Assembly: GCF_003129465.1 (NCBI RefSeq)
Contig: NZ_QFFF01000001.1
Coordinates: 2,217,501 to 2,281,500, forward strand
Origin: Sphingosinicella humi
GTDB taxonomy: Bacteria; Pseudomonadota; Alphaproteobacteria; Sphingomonadales; Sphingomonadaceae
Direction: 5' to 3'
DNA length: 64,000 nucleotides
Below the pieces are notes generated by a model that ran no database searches, was not told the origin of the DNA, and saw nothing but the letters and a program-made list of their open reading frames with translations. A program made the translations under genes and the position numbers. Shown in pieces: positions 1-9,638 of the stretch. Positions within the stretch are counted from its first letter, which is position 1; each line of letters begins with the position of its first letter.

Positions 1-1185
1 CATTTCGCGGAGCGACTCCTGCTCGCCTGGCGGTCGCTCCTGCCCGCCGTCCGCCATGTCAGCATCGGCGTCGGCGCCGCTGCCCAGCGCACCGCCGCAC
101 TCGCTGAAATCCCGGCCGCGCCGGAGCCGACTTCCGAAGCCGATGAAGGGGACGGGCTCTATTCGGCATCGCTGGAATCCCGCTATCGGTTCGACACCTT
201 CGTCGTCGGCAAGGCCAACGAAGTCGCCTTCAACGCCGCCCGCACCCTCGCCACGGCAGAGAATGTCGCCTTCAATCCGCTGTTCCTTCACGGCGGCACC
301 GGTCGCGGCAAGACGCACCTGCTGCATGCCATCGGGCATGAGTTTCGCGCGCGCCGGCCGGGCGCCAAGGTCGTCTACATGTCGGCCGAGAAGTTCATGG
401 TCGAATTCGTTGCGGCCCTGCGCGCCAACGAGACGATCCAGTTCAAGCAGCAGCTCCGCTCCGCCGACCTGCTGATGATCGACGACGTCCAGTTCATCGC
501 CGGCAAGGAATCGACCCAGGAAGAATTCTTCCACACGATGAACGAGATCATCTCGGCCGGACGGCGGCTGGTGATCAGCTCCGATCGCGCACCTCAGGAT
601 CTGGACGGCATCGAGCCGCGCATCCTCTCGCGCCTCTCCTGGGGTCTCGTCGCCGACATCAACGCGGCCGACCTCGAGCTTCGCCTCAACATCATCATCA
701 AGAAGCTGGAATCGCTTCCGGGCGTCGCGGTGCCGCAGGAAGTGGTGATGTTCCTCGCCAAGAGGATCAGCTCCAACGTCCGCGAGCTGGAGGGCGCGCT
801 CAACCGGATCGCCGCCTATGCGATGATGAGCGGCCGGACGATCGATCTCGATTTCTGCAACGAGGTGCTTGCCAATATCCTGCGCGCCCATCAGCGCCGC
901 ATCTCGATCGACGAGATCCAGACCCGCGTGTCCGATCATTATCGTATCCGCAAGGCGGAGATGACTTCGGCTCGCCGCGCCCGCGAGGTCGCCCGGCCGC
1001 GCCAGGTGGCGATGTACTTATCCAAACAGTTGACACCTCGGTCGCTGCCCGAAATTGGACGGCGCTTCGGCGGGCGCGATCACACGACCGTGATCCACGC
1101 CGTCCGCCAGATCGAGAAATTGCGGCAGAGCGATGCCGAGCTCGACGCCGATATCCGCCTTCTGACGCGCCAGTTGGAAAGTTAG
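1..1185 (+). CDS. dnaA: Chromosomal replication initiator DnaA, 5' end outside window
   Basis: Initiates replication by ATP-dependent binding to DnaA boxes and unwinding of oriC. The frame is open from base 1, so the N-terminal domain I is cut off; 394 codons are present. Visible are an AAA+ Walker A at 292-315 (GGTGRGKT, with Arg where Leu is usual), Walker B (LLMIDDVQF, about 469-495) and the domain IV DNA-binding signature GRDHTTVIHA near 1072-1101. The C-terminus is complete. A strong terminator follows. Whether oriC lies nearby cannot be seen because the upstream region is outside the window. Confidence 0.97.
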   Translation, partial: HFAERLLLAWRSLLPAVRHVSIGVGAAAQRTAALAEIPAAPEPTSEADEGDGLYSASLESRYRFDTFVVGKANEVAFNAARTLATAENVAFNPLFLHGGTGRGKTHLLHAIGHEFRARRPGAKVVYMSAEKFMVEFVAALRANETIQFKQQLRSADLLMIDDVQFIAGKESTQEEFFHTMNEIISAGRRLVISSDRAPQDLDGIEPRILSRLSWGLVADINAADLELRLNIIIKKLESLPGVAVPQEVVMFLAKRISSNVRELEGALNRIAAYAMMSGRTIDLDFCNEVLANILRAHQRRISIDEIQTRVSDHYRIRKAEMTSARRAREVARPRQVAMYLSKQLTPRSLPEIGRRFGGRDHTTVIHAVRQIEKLRQSDAELDADIRLLTRQLES

Positions 1186-1202
1186 GGCGGGGGGCCCAAT
1201 GG

Positions 1203-1241
1203 GAAGGGGAGGGACGGTCGCCCGTTCCTCCCCTTCTTTTT
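1203..1241 (+). terminator. Rho-independent terminator of dnaA
   Basis: A 13-bp stem: arm 1203-1215 pairs with 1224-1236, with one G-T pair and an 8-nt loop. It is followed at once by five T residues (1237-1241), 18 bases after the dnaA stop codon. Confidence 0.85.
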
Positions 1242-1261
1242 GTCAGGAAGAAAATAGCCCT

Positions 1262-1339
1262 CGTCATTGCGAGGAGCGAAGTGACGAAGCAACCCAGTTC
1301 TGCGCCGGTCTGGATTGCTTCGCTTCGCTCGCAATGACG
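1262..1339. repeat. Palindromic repeat, family B (CGTCATTGCGAGG type)
   Basis: Left arm 1262-1292 (starting CGTCATTGCGAGGAGCGAAG) and inverted right arm 1315-1339 (ending CGCAATGACG). It lies between the converging dnaA and DUF4136 genes. The same family recurs at 53239-53307 and 58486-58561. Confidence 0.85.
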
Positions 1340-1346
1340 ATGGCGG

Positions 1347-2006
1347 TCAGCGGTCTTGGGGCGGCGGAACGGTGATCTTCACCGTTTCGCCCGAACGGCC
1401 CGGGAAGCCCGTGAACATCGCCTCGACGAGGTTCGGGACGAGCACAGGCAGTTCGTTCGTGCGGGAGCGCGCCTGGGCCGTTCCCTCGAACACCGACTGG
1501 CCGTCGGCGGTGCGCCTTATGTCCATGTCCACGAAGCTCGTATAGACGGTATAGGTGTCCACGTCATAGGCGAGCGGCCGATACCAGAAGGGGTCGTGCC
1601 ACCCATAATAGAAGGGATGGGCACGATGGCCGAAATAGCCCCAGCGCGAATAGAAGGGATCGTAGAAGCCGCCATAGCCGAAGCGGCTTGATGGGTAGGT
1701 GCGAACCGCCGTGCGGCCATTGTCGACGCCGTAATCGAGCGTCACGAGCAGCGTGGCGGCATCGGGTGAGGGCGCCTCGCTATAGCCCTCGGCAAGGAGA
1801 TTACGACGAACCAGGTCGGCATATTGCGAGAACTCCAGCCCGCCCCGGTCCTCCGGATTGGCGGCCTGGATGACGAAGCTCTGCCCTTGCGGCGCCGGCA
1901 TTGCCTGGAAGCGCGAGACCTGGGCGGGAAAGCCGGTCGCGCAGGCGCTCAGCGTCAGCAGCGCCACGGGCGCGGCGAGGGCGAGGAATTTCTTGGAAAG
2001 CGACAT
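1347..2006 (-). CDS. DUF4136-type lipoprotein
   Basis: A 219-residue protein with a lipoprotein signal peptide: basic N-terminus, hydrophobic stretch, lipobox LTLSAC with Cys near residue 21. It is expected to be lipid-anchored in the cell envelope. The body resembles the DUF4136 family, with the terms FSQYADLVRRNL and TLLVTLDYGVDNGR, and a Tyr/Phe/Gly-rich segment in the middle. Function unknown. It converges on dnaA and stands alone. The family call is from general pattern, not a search. Confidence 0.75.
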   Translation of the reverse strand: MSLSKKFLALAAPVALLTLSACATGFPAQVSRFQAMPAPQGQSFVIQAANPEDRGGLEFSQYADLVRRNLLAEGYSEAPSPDAATLLVTLDYGVDNGRTAVRTYPSSRFGYGGFYDPFYSRWGYFGHRAHPFYYGWHDPFWYRPLAYDVDTYTVYTSFVDMDIRRTADGQSVFEGTAQARSRTNELPVLVPNLVEAMFTGFPGRSGETVKITVPPPQDR

Positions 2007-2101
2007 TGAAGGGGCGCCTTTCGGAACAAGGATTACACTTTACACAAGCGCTTGCCTTATCACCACGCCGCTGAACGGTTGCTGAAGGGCGACAAGCGGT
2101 G

Positions 2102-3100
2102 TCAGCGTTTGTTGGGCAATCCCAATGCCTTATAGGCGCCGTCCAGAGTCGGTTGCGCCAGTGATGCCGCGCGGGTCGACCCCTGTTCCAGTATCCTATC
2201 GATCTCTTGCGGATGAGCCATCAGCTCGTCCAGCCGCGCCTTGATCGGACGCAGCGTCTCGACCGTCAGCTCCGCCAGCGCCGGCTTGAAGGCGCCGAAG
2301 CCCTGGCCGGCAAATTCCTGGAGGACGTCCTTCATGTCGCGCCCGGCGAGAGCCGCATAGATGCCGACGAGGTTGCGCGCCTCGGGCCGGGCTTCGAGTC
2401 CATCGACGGTATCCGGAAGCGGCTCCGGGTCGGTCTTCGCCTTGCGGATCTTCTGGGCGACCGTGTCGCTGTCGTCGATGAGATTGATCCGGCTCATGTC
2501 CGAGGGATCGGACTTGGACATTTTCGCCGAGCCGTCGCGAAGCGACATGATCCGCGCCGCGGTATCGCCGATCAGCGGCTCGGGCAGCGTGAAGAGATCG
2601 ACGCCATAGTCGGTGTTGAATTTCGTCGCGATGTCGCGGGCCAGCTCCAGATGTTGCTTCTGGTCCTCGCCGACCGGAACGTGGGTCGCCTGGTAGAGGA
2701 GGACGTCGGCCGCTTGCAGCACCGGATAGGCGTAGAGACCGACGCTCGCGCCCTCGCGGTTCTTGCCCGATTTCTCCTTGAATTGCGTCATCCGGTTGAG
2801 CCAGCCGACCCTTGCCGTGCAGTTGAGGAGCCAGGCGAGCTCGGCGTGTGCGGGAATGCGCGCCTGATTGAACAGAATGGCCTTGTCGGGATCGATGCCG
2901 CAGGCGATCAGGGTCGCCGCCGCCTCGCGGATGGTCGCGGCGAGCTGCGCCGGCTCGTTATAGACGGTGATCGCGTGGAGATCGGCGAGGAAGATCAGGC
3001 ACTCGGACTCGTGCTGCATCTCGGTCCAGCGCTTGATGGCGCCAAGATAGTTGCCGAGATGCGGATTGCCTGTCGGCTGGATACCAGAAACGACGCGCAT
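2102..3100 (-). CDS. trpS: Tryptophanyl-tRNA synthetase
   Basis: Charges tRNA-Trp. It is a class I synthetase: the N-terminus contains [12 protein letters not shown], with the HIGH-type motif as PHLGN, and KMSKSD is present in the C-terminal half. Length is 332 residues, as usual for bacterial TrpS. The start chosen is the ATG at 3100 because the protein there begins [11 protein letters not shown], the conserved family N-terminus. That ATG shares one base with the murJ stop (TGATG), so the two are translationally coupled in a secB-murJ-trpS operon. Confidence 0.96.
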   Translation of the reverse strand: MRVVSGIQPTGNPHLGNYLGAIKRWTEMQHESECLIFLADLHAITVYNEPAQLAATIREAAATLIACGIDPDKAILFNQARIPAHAELAWLLNCTARVGWLNRMTQFKEKSGKNREGASVGLYAYPVLQAADVLLYQATHVPVGEDQKQHLELARDIATKFNTDYGVDLFTLPEPLIGDTAARIMSLRDGSAKMSKSDPSDMSRINLIDDSDTVAQKIRKAKTDPEPLPDTVDGLEARPEARNLVGIYAALAGRDMKDVLQEFAGQGFGAFKPALAELTVETLRPIKARLDELMAHPQEIDRILEQGSTRAASLAQPTLDGAYKALGLPNKR

Positions 3101-4674
3101 CAGGCGGTCGCCTTTCGACGCTTGAACATGGCAATTTTCTCCTTGTCGATGGCGCCGATCATCAAGGCGACTCCGAAATAGACCAGGGCGCCGGTGCCGA
3201 TCAGGGCGCCTATGGCGAGCGTGCGCTCCGGGATCGAGCCCGAGAACCAGGGCCACAGCCATTGGCGCAGCGGCCACAGCGCGGCCACCATCGCCGCCGT
3301 GGCGGCGACCTGGCGAAGCAGCCGGCCGCCGAGCACAGGATCGATCCTATAATGGTCGCGCCGGACCAGTATCGCATAAAGAACGAGGCTGTTGAGCCAG
3401 GCGCCGGCCGCCGTCGCGCCGGCGAGGCCGACAATGCCGAACCGCTCGATGAAGACGAGGTTGAACAGGATGAAGACGAGCAGCGCCGCCACCGCGGCCC
3501 AAACCGGCGTTCTCGTATCCTTGCGGGCGAAATAGGCGGGGGTGAGGACCTTGATCAGCACATAGGCGGGCAGACCGGCGACCAGCGCCACCACGACGCT
3601 GGCGGTGATGCTGGCATCGAGCGCGCTGAAGCGGCCGCCGAGGAAGAAGGCGTTGACGAAGGGGCCCGCACACACCGCGAGCGCGGCGGCGGCGGGAAGG
3701 GTCAACAGCATCGCCAACTCGATGGCATTGGATTGGATCCGGTCCGCACCCTTGCGATCCTCGGTCCCGATATAGCGCGAGAGCATGGGAAGGATGGCGG
3801 TGCCGAGCGCAATGCCGATGATGCCGAGTGGAAGCTGGTTCAGCCGGTCGGCGAAGTTCAGGTAGCTCAGGGAGCCGTTCGGCAGCCGCGTCACGAAGAA
3901 GAGCTGGACGAACTGGTTCACCTGGTAAACGCCCGCGCCGAACACGGCGGGAAGGATGATGATGCCGAGCTCCTTCACCTCGGGCGTAAGCTTCGGACGC
4001 CGGATGCGGAGGCGAACGCCGGCCCGGTGCGTCCAGACCCACAGCCAGAGGAGCTGAAGGATCCCGCCGCCTGCGACCGCGAACGCCAATATGTAGGCGA
4101 CGAGCGCGTCGTTGCCCGTCTCGCCGCGCATCTGATCGCCGAGGAGCAGGCCCACGATCAGCGCCAGGTTGAGCAGGATCGGAAAGGACGCGCCGGGCGC
4201 AAAGCGCGACAGCGAGTTGAGGATGCCGGTCAGCAGGGAAACCAGGCTGATGAGCAGGATGTAGGGAAAGGTGATCCGCGTCAGCGCGACGGTGAGATCG
4301 AACTTGCCGGGAATCTCCTGATATTCGCTCGCCATCACCCAGATGACGCCCGGCATGGCGATTTCGAACAGGGCGGTGAAGATGATCAGCAGCGGCACGA
4401 ACACCGACAACACGTCGCTGCTGAATTCCTCGGCCGATGCCTGGCCGTCTTCGCTATGGAGCCGGCGGCTGAACATCGGCACGAAGGCCGCGGAAAAGGC
4501 GCCTTCCGCGAAAAGCCGGCGGAAGATGTTGGGAAGCTGGAGCGCGAGCAGGAACGCATCCGACGCGACGCCGGGACCCAGGATGCGGGCCAGCATCATG
4601 TCGCGGACAAAACCCGCGACGCGGCTCACCATCGTCAGCCCGCCGATCGTCCCGGTGGCTTTGATAAGGCTCAT
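3100..4674 (-). CDS. murJ: Lipid II flippase MurJ (MviN family)
   Basis: Moves the peptidoglycan precursor lipid II across the inner membrane. It has 524 residues with about 14 predicted hydrophobic helices. The N-terminal signature is typical: [16 protein letters not shown], followed by [22 protein letters not shown]. The family length is 510-530, so it is complete. It lies 28 nt after secB and overlaps trpS by one base, which suggests one transcript. Confidence 0.95.
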   Translation of the reverse strand: MSLIKATGTIGGLTMVSRVAGFVRDMMLARILGPGVASDAFLLALQLPNIFRRLFAEGAFSAAFVPMFSRRLHSEDGQASAEEFSSDVLSVFVPLLIIFTALFEIAMPGVIWVMASEYQEIPGKFDLTVALTRITFPYILLISLVSLLTGILNSLSRFAPGASFPILLNLALIVGLLLGDQMRGETGNDALVAYILAFAVAGGGILQLLWLWVWTHRAGVRLRIRRPKLTPEVKELGIIILPAVFGAGVYQVNQFVQLFFVTRLPNGSLSYLNFADRLNQLPLGIIGIALGTAILPMLSRYIGTEDRKGADRIQSNAIELAMLLTLPAAAALAVCAGPFVNAFFLGGRFSALDASITASVVVALVAGLPAYVLIKVLTPAYFARKDTRTPVWAAVAALLVFILFNLVFIERFGIVGLAGATAAGAWLNSLVLYAILVRRDHYRIDPVLGGRLLRQVAATAAMVAALWPLRQWLWPWFSGSIPERTLAIGALIGTGALVYFGVALMIGAIDKEKIAMFKRRKATA

Positions 4675-4702
4675 GGCGCCTCAGCCCCCGCTTCGGTTGG
4701 GT

Positions 4703-5224
4703 TCAGGCCTGACCGACGACGTCCCCGGACAAACCCCCGACCGTATCCGACTGCAGTTGCGCCGCACGCTGCATGTAGAGCGCGCCGAAATCGATCGGAT
4801 CGAGCATCAATGGCGGGAAACCGCCGTCCACGGCGGCGTCCGAGATGATGCGGCGGGCGAAGGGGAAGAGAAGGCGCGGCGCCTCGGCCAGCAGGAAGGG
4901 TTGCAGCTGCTCCTCGGGGATGTTGCGGAGGTGGAAAAGGCCGGCATAGACCAGTTCCACCTGGAAGGCGCTGCGCTCCTCCGCCTGGGCAGTGACCTCG
5001 ATCTTGAGGACCACCTCGTGAACGTCCTCGCCCACTTTCTGGGTGCCGATATTGAACTGGACGTCGATCTTGGGCTGGCCCTGCCACTGGTAGACCGCCG
5101 GAGCATTGGGGTTCTCGAAGGAGAGATCCTTCACATATTGGGAGACGATGCCGACCTGCGGGGTCTTGTCGCCGCCATTTGCAGCCTGATCCTGCCCGCC
5201 CACAACGCCTTCTTGTCCGGCCAT
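4703..5224 (-). CDS. secB: Protein-export chaperone SecB
   Basis: Cytosolic tetrameric chaperone that keeps preproteins unfolded and delivers them to SecA. It has 173 residues with the characteristic core: VKDLSFENPNAP near residues 31-42, then a beta-rich middle and LLFPFARRIISDA. The C-terminus is long and Gly/Val-rich. It is first in the minus-strand unit with murJ and trpS and diverges from the Tim44-domain gene. An AAGG Shine-Dalgarno lies a few bases upstream of the ATG. Confidence 0.96.
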   Translation of the reverse strand: MAGQEGVVGGQDQAANGGDKTPQVGIVSQYVKDLSFENPNAPAVYQWQGQPKIDVQFNIGTQKVGEDVHEVVLKIEVTAQAEERSAFQVELVYAGLFHLRNIPEEQLQPFLLAEAPRLLFPFARRIISDAAVDGGFPPLMLDPIDFGALYMQRAAQLQSDTVGGLSGDVVGQA

Positions 5225-5351
5225 TTTTTTGTTACCTTTACGGATATGAGGAAGCGCCGGACTCGAAGGCCTCGGCCGTTGGCGCGCGGGTAGCAGGCGC
5301 GGGGCGTCCGTGCAACATGGGGCTGTTGGCGAAGACGGTCGGACGCGGCAT

Positions 5352-5380
5352 TTGAATCGCGGACCCTTCGGCCCTATGTA
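5352..5380 (+). promoter_or_regulatory. Candidate sigma-70-like promoter for the Tim44-domain gene
   Basis: TTGAAT (5352-5357), a 17-bp spacer and TATGTA (5375-5380) lie about 27 bases upstream of the start codon in the divergent secB/Tim44 spacer. The -10 match is weak; this is inference from spacing and position only. Confidence 0.35.
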
Positions 5381-5406
5381 GGCGTTGATTTACTGGAGAG
5401 ACATGA

Positions 5407-6054
5407 GTGACGGTGGAGATTGTCCTGCTGGCGTTGGTGGCCTTGTTCGTGGGCCTGCGCCTCTATGCCGTCCTCGGTCGCCGCACCGGCCATGAGCAGC
5501 AGCCGGTGACGCGGCCTGAAACGGTGCCCGGCACCGACCAGCCCGCTCCCGTCACGGATATCTCGCCGGATCGCAACCGGGCGAGCGGCCTCGTCTATGA
5601 GGAGTCTGCGGCCGGCGGCATTCGCGCCATCGTTGCCGCCGATCCCTCATTCGACGTCGCCCGCTTCCTCGAGGGCGCGCAGGCAGCCTATCGCATGATT
5701 CTCGAGGCCTTCTGGAAAGGCGACCAGGACACTCTCGTCGAGCTCGTCGGTGATGATGTCCGCGCGTCCTTCGCCGAAGCTATCGCCGAGCGGGAGGCGG
5801 CGGGTTACAGGCTCGACAATCGCCTGATCACGATCGAGCGGGCGATGATCGAGGAAGCCCGGCTCGACGGCCGCGCGGCCAGCCTCACGGTCCGCTTCGA
5901 TGCCGACATCGCGGCGGTGACGCGCAACCAGGAAGGCGAGGTGATCGCCGGTTCAATGAGCGACGCCGTCGAGACGCACGACATCTGGACCTTCCGGCGT
6001 ACATTGGGTTCGGACGATCCCAACTGGCTGCTCGTCGAGACCGACGAAGCTTAA
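5407..6054 (+). CDS. Tim44-domain (TimA-like) membrane-anchored protein
   Basis: A 215-residue protein with one N-terminal membrane anchor (residues 3-22, VEIVLLALVALFVGLRLYAV), a Pro/Thr-rich linker, and a C-terminal Tim44-like domain from about residue 80 (FLEGAQAAYRMILEAFWKGD) to the end. Alphaproteobacterial Tim44-like proteins are the relatives of the mitochondrial import motor adaptor; their bacterial role is poorly settled. The GTG at 5407 is chosen because GGAGAG lies about 8 bases upstream and the anchor starts there. It diverges from secB, a protein-export gene. Confidence 0.85.
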   Translation: MTVEIVLLALVALFVGLRLYAVLGRRTGHEQQPVTRPETVPGTDQPAPVTDISPDRNRASGLVYEESAAGGIRAIVAADPSFDVARFLEGAQAAYRMILEAFWKGDQDTLVELVGDDVRASFAEAIAEREAAGYRLDNRLITIERAMIEEARLDGRAASLTVRFDADIAAVTRNQEGEVIAGSMSDAVETHDIWTFRRTLGSDDPNWLLVETDEA

Positions 6055-6135
6055 GGGCCACTTCGCGGCGCCCGTGGCGCCCGCAATTCCAGCTTCTCCT
6101 TTCCTCGACCGGAACCCCGCGGTTATAGTCGCCCG

Positions 6136-7338
6136 GTGCGGGATTCGGGCTTCATAGACAAGTTCAGGCGGAAGGCGCGTTTTTCGGCCTTGGGCGCGGC
6201 CCTGCTCGCGCTCGCCAGTTGCGCGCCGACCGTCATTCCGCCGTCCCGGCAGCCCGCTCCGCCAGCGCCGCCGCCGGCCGATACCGCCCTTTCCGCGGGC
6301 GTGAGCGCCGGCCCCGCCCTTTCCGGGCTCGGCATCACGCCGACTTCGGCCGGCAACGCCCTCGTCGCCTTCCGGATCAGCTGCCCGTCGCTGATGAAGC
6401 GGAGCGACGCGTCCGGCCTCACCCGGCCGGAAGACTGGTCGGCGGCCTGCGCCGCGGCGGAGCAGTGGCCGACGGCCCAGGCCGAGGCTTTCTTCCAGGG
6501 CTATTTCGAGGCTGCGGAGGTCGGCGCCGGGGAAGCCTTCGCCACCGGTTATTTCGAGCCGCAGATCCTCGGTTCGCGTGAGCGCAGGCCGGGCTACGAT
6601 GTGCCCATCTATGCCAAGCCCGATGATCTTCTCGACGCCAATCCCTTCACCGGAGAGACGGGGCGCGGCCGAGTCGATGGCGACGACTATGTGCTTTATT
6701 ATGAGCGCGCCGAGATATTGGACGGCGCTCTCGCCGGGCGGGGGCTGGAGATCGCCTGGGCGGCCGATCCGATCGACCTCTTCTTCCTCCATATTCAGGG
6801 TTCCGGCCGGCTGCTGCTGCCCGACGGCGGCGTGATGCGGATCGGCTATGCCGGCCAGAATGGCCGCGAATATGTCGCCATCGGCCGTATGATGAAGGAA
6901 CGGGGGCTTCTCGGCCCGGGCCAGACGAGCATGCAGGGTATCGTCGCCTGGCTGCGGGAGCATCCCGAGGAAGGCCGCGCCATCATGCGCGAGAACAAGA
7001 GCTATATCTTCTTCCGCGAACTGACCGGTCCAGGCCCGATCGGAGCGATGGGGCATCCGGTGACGCCGCGGGCGACCGTCGCCGCGGACCCGAAATTCGT
7101 GCCGCTCGGCGCGCCCGTCTTTCTGGCGGTCGACAAGCCGGAGGCGTCGGGCCTGTGGATCGCTCAGGATACGGGCGGCGCGATTAAGGGCGCCAATCGC
7201 TTCGACACTTTCTGGGGCGCGGGCGAAGAGGCGAAGCGCATTGCCGGCGGCATGCAGGCAAATGGCGAGGCCTATGTGCTGCTCCCCAAGGGAACGGTGG
7301 CGCGACTGAACACAGAATATGCGGCGTCTCAACGCTGA
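6136..7338 (+). CDS. mltA: Membrane-bound lytic murein transglycosylase A
   Basis: Cleaves peptidoglycan glycan strands to 1,6-anhydro products from the outer membrane side. It has 400 residues with a lipoprotein signal (LLALASC, Cys near residue 30), a Pro-rich linker, then the MltA domain (YFEPQILGSRERRPGYDVPI) and the C-terminal 3D domain (AQDTGGAIKGANRFDTFWG), whose conserved Asp residues are the catalytic and structural acids of the family. GTG start. It overlaps the Smr gene by 20 bases. Confidence 0.93.
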   Translation: MRDSGFIDKFRRKARFSALGAALLALASCAPTVIPPSRQPAPPAPPPADTALSAGVSAGPALSGLGITPTSAGNALVAFRISCPSLMKRSDASGLTRPEDWSAACAAAEQWPTAQAEAFFQGYFEAAEVGAGEAFATGYFEPQILGSRERRPGYDVPIYAKPDDLLDANPFTGETGRGRVDGDDYVLYYERAEILDGALAGRGLEIAWAADPIDLFFLHIQGSGRLLLPDGGVMRIGYAGQNGREYVAIGRMMKERGLLGPGQTSMQGIVAWLREHPEEGRAIMRENKSYIFFRELTGPGPIGAMGHPVTPRATVAADPKFVPLGAPVFLAVDKPEASGLWIAQDTGGAIKGANRFDTFWGAGEEAKRIAGGMQANGEAYVLLPKGTVARLNTEYAASQR

Positions 7339-7858
7339 CGAGCGGGCGCTGTGGGAGAAGGTGGTCGCGAGCGTTCGTCCCATCCATTCTCACGGCGCGG
7401 CCACCTCGGCGGAGGATGAACCGCCGTCGGCCGCGTCGCCGCCGGCGCAATCGGCTCCTCGCCAGCGGCCGCGGCCCGCTCCCCCGGCCCGGCCGTCCAC
7501 AACAGGACCGGGCGTCACCCTCGACAACTCGTGGGACCGGCGTCTCGGCCGCGGGCTGGTGCAGCCCGACATCACCGTCGATCTCCACGGCCACAACCTC
7601 GCCACCGCCTATCATCTGCTCGACCTGAAGCTCGAGCAGGCGCTGGCAATGGGCGCGCGAGTGATGCTGCTGATCACGGGCAAGCCGCCGTCGGAGCCTG
7701 TTCGGCCGGTGGCCCGCGGCGCGATCCGTGCGGCGGTGGGCGATTGGCTGGGGGCCTCGCGCCATGCCGGCGACATTGCCGCTGTCCGCAATGCGCATCC
7801 CCGCCACGGCGGCGCCGGCGCGCTCTACATCATCCTTCGCCGCCGCAAGGTCCGATAG
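7319..7858 (+). CDS. Smr-domain protein
   Basis: A 179-residue protein with a Pro/Ala-rich, poorly conserved N-terminal half and a C-terminal Smr domain (from about residue 79) carrying the DLHGH motif and the closing HGGAGALYIILRR segment. Smr domains are nuclease-like or nucleic-acid-binding modules related to the MutS2 C-terminus; a stand-alone protein of this kind has no firm role. The start overlaps the end of mltA, so the two are probably cotranscribed and coupled. Confidence 0.88.
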   Translation: MRRLNADERALWEKVVASVRPIHSHGAATSAEDEPPSAASPPAQSAPRQRPRPAPPARPSTTGPGVTLDNSWDRRLGRGLVQPDITVDLHGHNLATAYHLLDLKLEQALAMGARVMLLITGKPPSEPVRPVARGAIRAAVGDWLGASRHAGDIAAVRNAHPRHGGAGALYIILRRRKVR

Positions 7859-7949
7859 ACGGAACGTTAAGGCTCGCTCACTAAGCTGGTGGATGCGCCA
7901 TCCACTATTTCGGATGCGCAACGGACCGGGGCGGATTGTGTGGGGGGCG

Positions 7950-9638
7950 ATGAAGGACAGGCTGGAGCGAATCAGTAACTTCATGGTCTCGCTGTTCGCG
8001 GGAATCGCCTCCTTTGTGTTTACGCTGGTCGCCGTCATCATGCTGCGCGACCTCGACGAACAGATTGCGGCGTCGCTCACCATGGGGCTGTTCGCGCTGC
8101 TCATCGTCTGGGTGGCGTCGGAACGGCCCAACAGTGGGCATGCCCGCGCCGTCAGCGCGCTGATCGACCGCCTGCTTGCCGTCGACAAGGGCGATCTCAC
8201 CTCTCCCGCGCCGGCGGTGGTCCGCCATGAGATGCCAGCCCTTGCCTCCGCGGTCGACAATCTGTTCGCCCAGGTGCGCTCCAACCTCGACAACGTCCAT
8301 GTGATGGCCCTCTACGATCCCGTCACCGCGCTCCCCAACCGCATTCATTTCAAGGGCGAGGCCGACCGCATCCTCAAGACGCGTGGACCTGGTGAGCGGG
8401 TTGCCCTGCTGTTCATCGACTTGGACGGCTTCAAGGAAGTGAACGACAATCTCGGCCACGCCCTGGGGGATCATGTTCTGACGATGGTCGCCAATCGGCT
8501 GCGCGAGGTGGTGAAGGCCGAAGCGCGCCCGGCGCACGAGCCGCAGCCGCTCCTCGCTCGGCTCGCGGGCGACGAGTTCACCTTGCTCCTGCCCGCCGTG
8601 GAGGACGCGCAGGAGGCCGAACGGATCGCCGGCCTGGCTCTCGCTGCCATCGGCCAGCCCTATAGCGCCGCCGAGCACTCCGTCGACATGGGCGCCTCGA
8701 TCGGAGTCGCCATCTGCCCGCGCCACGGCGAGGATCTCACCAGCCTGATGAAGGCGGCGGATACCGCCATGTACGACGCCAAGGCCAAGGGACGTTCCCG
8801 GGTCTCGCTCTATCGCCCCGAAATGGCGGCGGCCGTCGAGCAGAAGATCATGACGGAAAAGGCCCTGCGACAGGCCCTCGCGCGCGGCGAGTTCGAGCTT
8901 GCCTTCCAGCCGCAGATCTGCGCGCGCACGGGCTCGGTGCTGGCGGCCGAGGCGCTGCTGCGCTGGAACCACCCGACCGAGGGCATGCGGCTTCCCGGCA
9001 GCTTCATCGCCGTCGCCGAGGAAAGCAGCCTCATGGTCGACATCGGCGACTGGGTGATCGATGCCGCCGCGGCGACGCTTCAGCGCTGGCGCGCGGCCGG
9101 CATGACTCAGCGGCTGACCTTCAACGTCAGCCCCCGTCAGCTGGAGCGCCCGGACTTCTTCAAGCGCCTGCGCGAAACCCTCGCCCACACCTGCGCTCCC
9201 CCTTGGCTGCTCGAGCTTGAGTTCACCGAGAGCCTCGCCATGAAATGCGACGAAGCCGCGCTTTGCGAACTGGCGGCGCTGCGCGAGGAAGGCGCCTCCG
9301 TCGCCATCGACGATTTCGGCTCCGGCTATTCGAACCTGTCGCGTCTCAACGACATGCCGTTGGACCGCATCAAGCTGGATCAGGGGTTGGTCCAGGGGGT
9401 CGACGTATCGGACGGGGCCCGTACGATCGTCTCGGCTGTCATCCATCTCATCCACGGCCTCGGCTGCGAGGCCGTAGCCGAAGGGGTGGAGCGGACCGAG
9501 CAGCGCGACGTGCTGCGGGCGATCGGCTGCGACCTCCTCCAGGGCTTCGCCTTCGCCGAGCCGATGGGCGAGGCGGAATTCGTCGCCTGGATCGGTGATC
9601 ACATGCTGCCGCCGGCGCGGCTGCCGAGGATCGCCTAG
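7950..9638 (+). CDS. Membrane-anchored GGDEF-EAL cyclic-di-GMP protein
   Basis: About 562 residues. There are two N-terminal membrane helices (about 11-32 and 40-56), a short HAMP-like linker, a GGDEF domain whose signature reads AGDEF, then an EAL domain with EALLRW, NVSPRQ, LEFTES, DDFGSGYSNL, IKLD and EGVE. All of the usual metal and catalytic residues of the phosphodiesterase seem present, so c-di-GMP hydrolysis is likely; AGDEF can still support cyclase activity in some proteins. The start is uncertain: ATG 7950 fits the membrane topology, but GTG 7938 and ATG 7914 are in frame. It converges on dapE. Confidence 0.9.
   Translation: MKDRLERISNFMVSLFAGIASFVFTLVAVIMLRDLDEQIAASLTMGLFALLIVWVASERPNSGHARAVSALIDRLLAVDKGDLTSPAPAVVRHEMPALASAVDNLFAQVRSNLDNVHVMALYDPVTALPNRIHFKGEADRILKTRGPGERVALLFIDLDGFKEVNDNLGHALGDHVLTMVANRLREVVKAEARPAHEPQPLLARLAGDEFTLLLPAVEDAQEAERIAGLALAAIGQPYSAAEHSVDMGASIGVAICPRHGEDLTSLMKAADTAMYDAKAKGRSRVSLYRPEMAAAVEQKIMTEKALRQALARGEFELAFQPQICARTGSVLAAEALLRWNHPTEGMRLPGSFIAVAEESSLMVDIGDWVIDAAAATLQRWRAAGMTQRLTFNVSPRQLERPDFFKRLRETLAHTCAPPWLLELEFTESLAMKCDEAALCELAALREEGASVAIDDFGSGYSNLSRLNDMPLDRIKLDQGLVQGVDVSDGARTIVSAVIHLIHGLGCEAVAEGVERTEQRDVLRAIGCDLLQGFAFAEPMGEAEFVAWIGDHMLPPARLPRIA

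Noticed and set aside
1018-1026. TTATCCAAA, one mismatch from the DnaA box, inside dnaA
   Set aside because: A single imperfect copy that codes for the conserved LSKQ segment of DnaA; no cluster of boxes, so not evidence of oriC.
1262-1339. Spaced repeats of the CGTCATTGCGAGG type as a possible CRISPR
   Set aside because: Copies are tens of kilobases apart, palindromic and have no regular spacers or cas genes.
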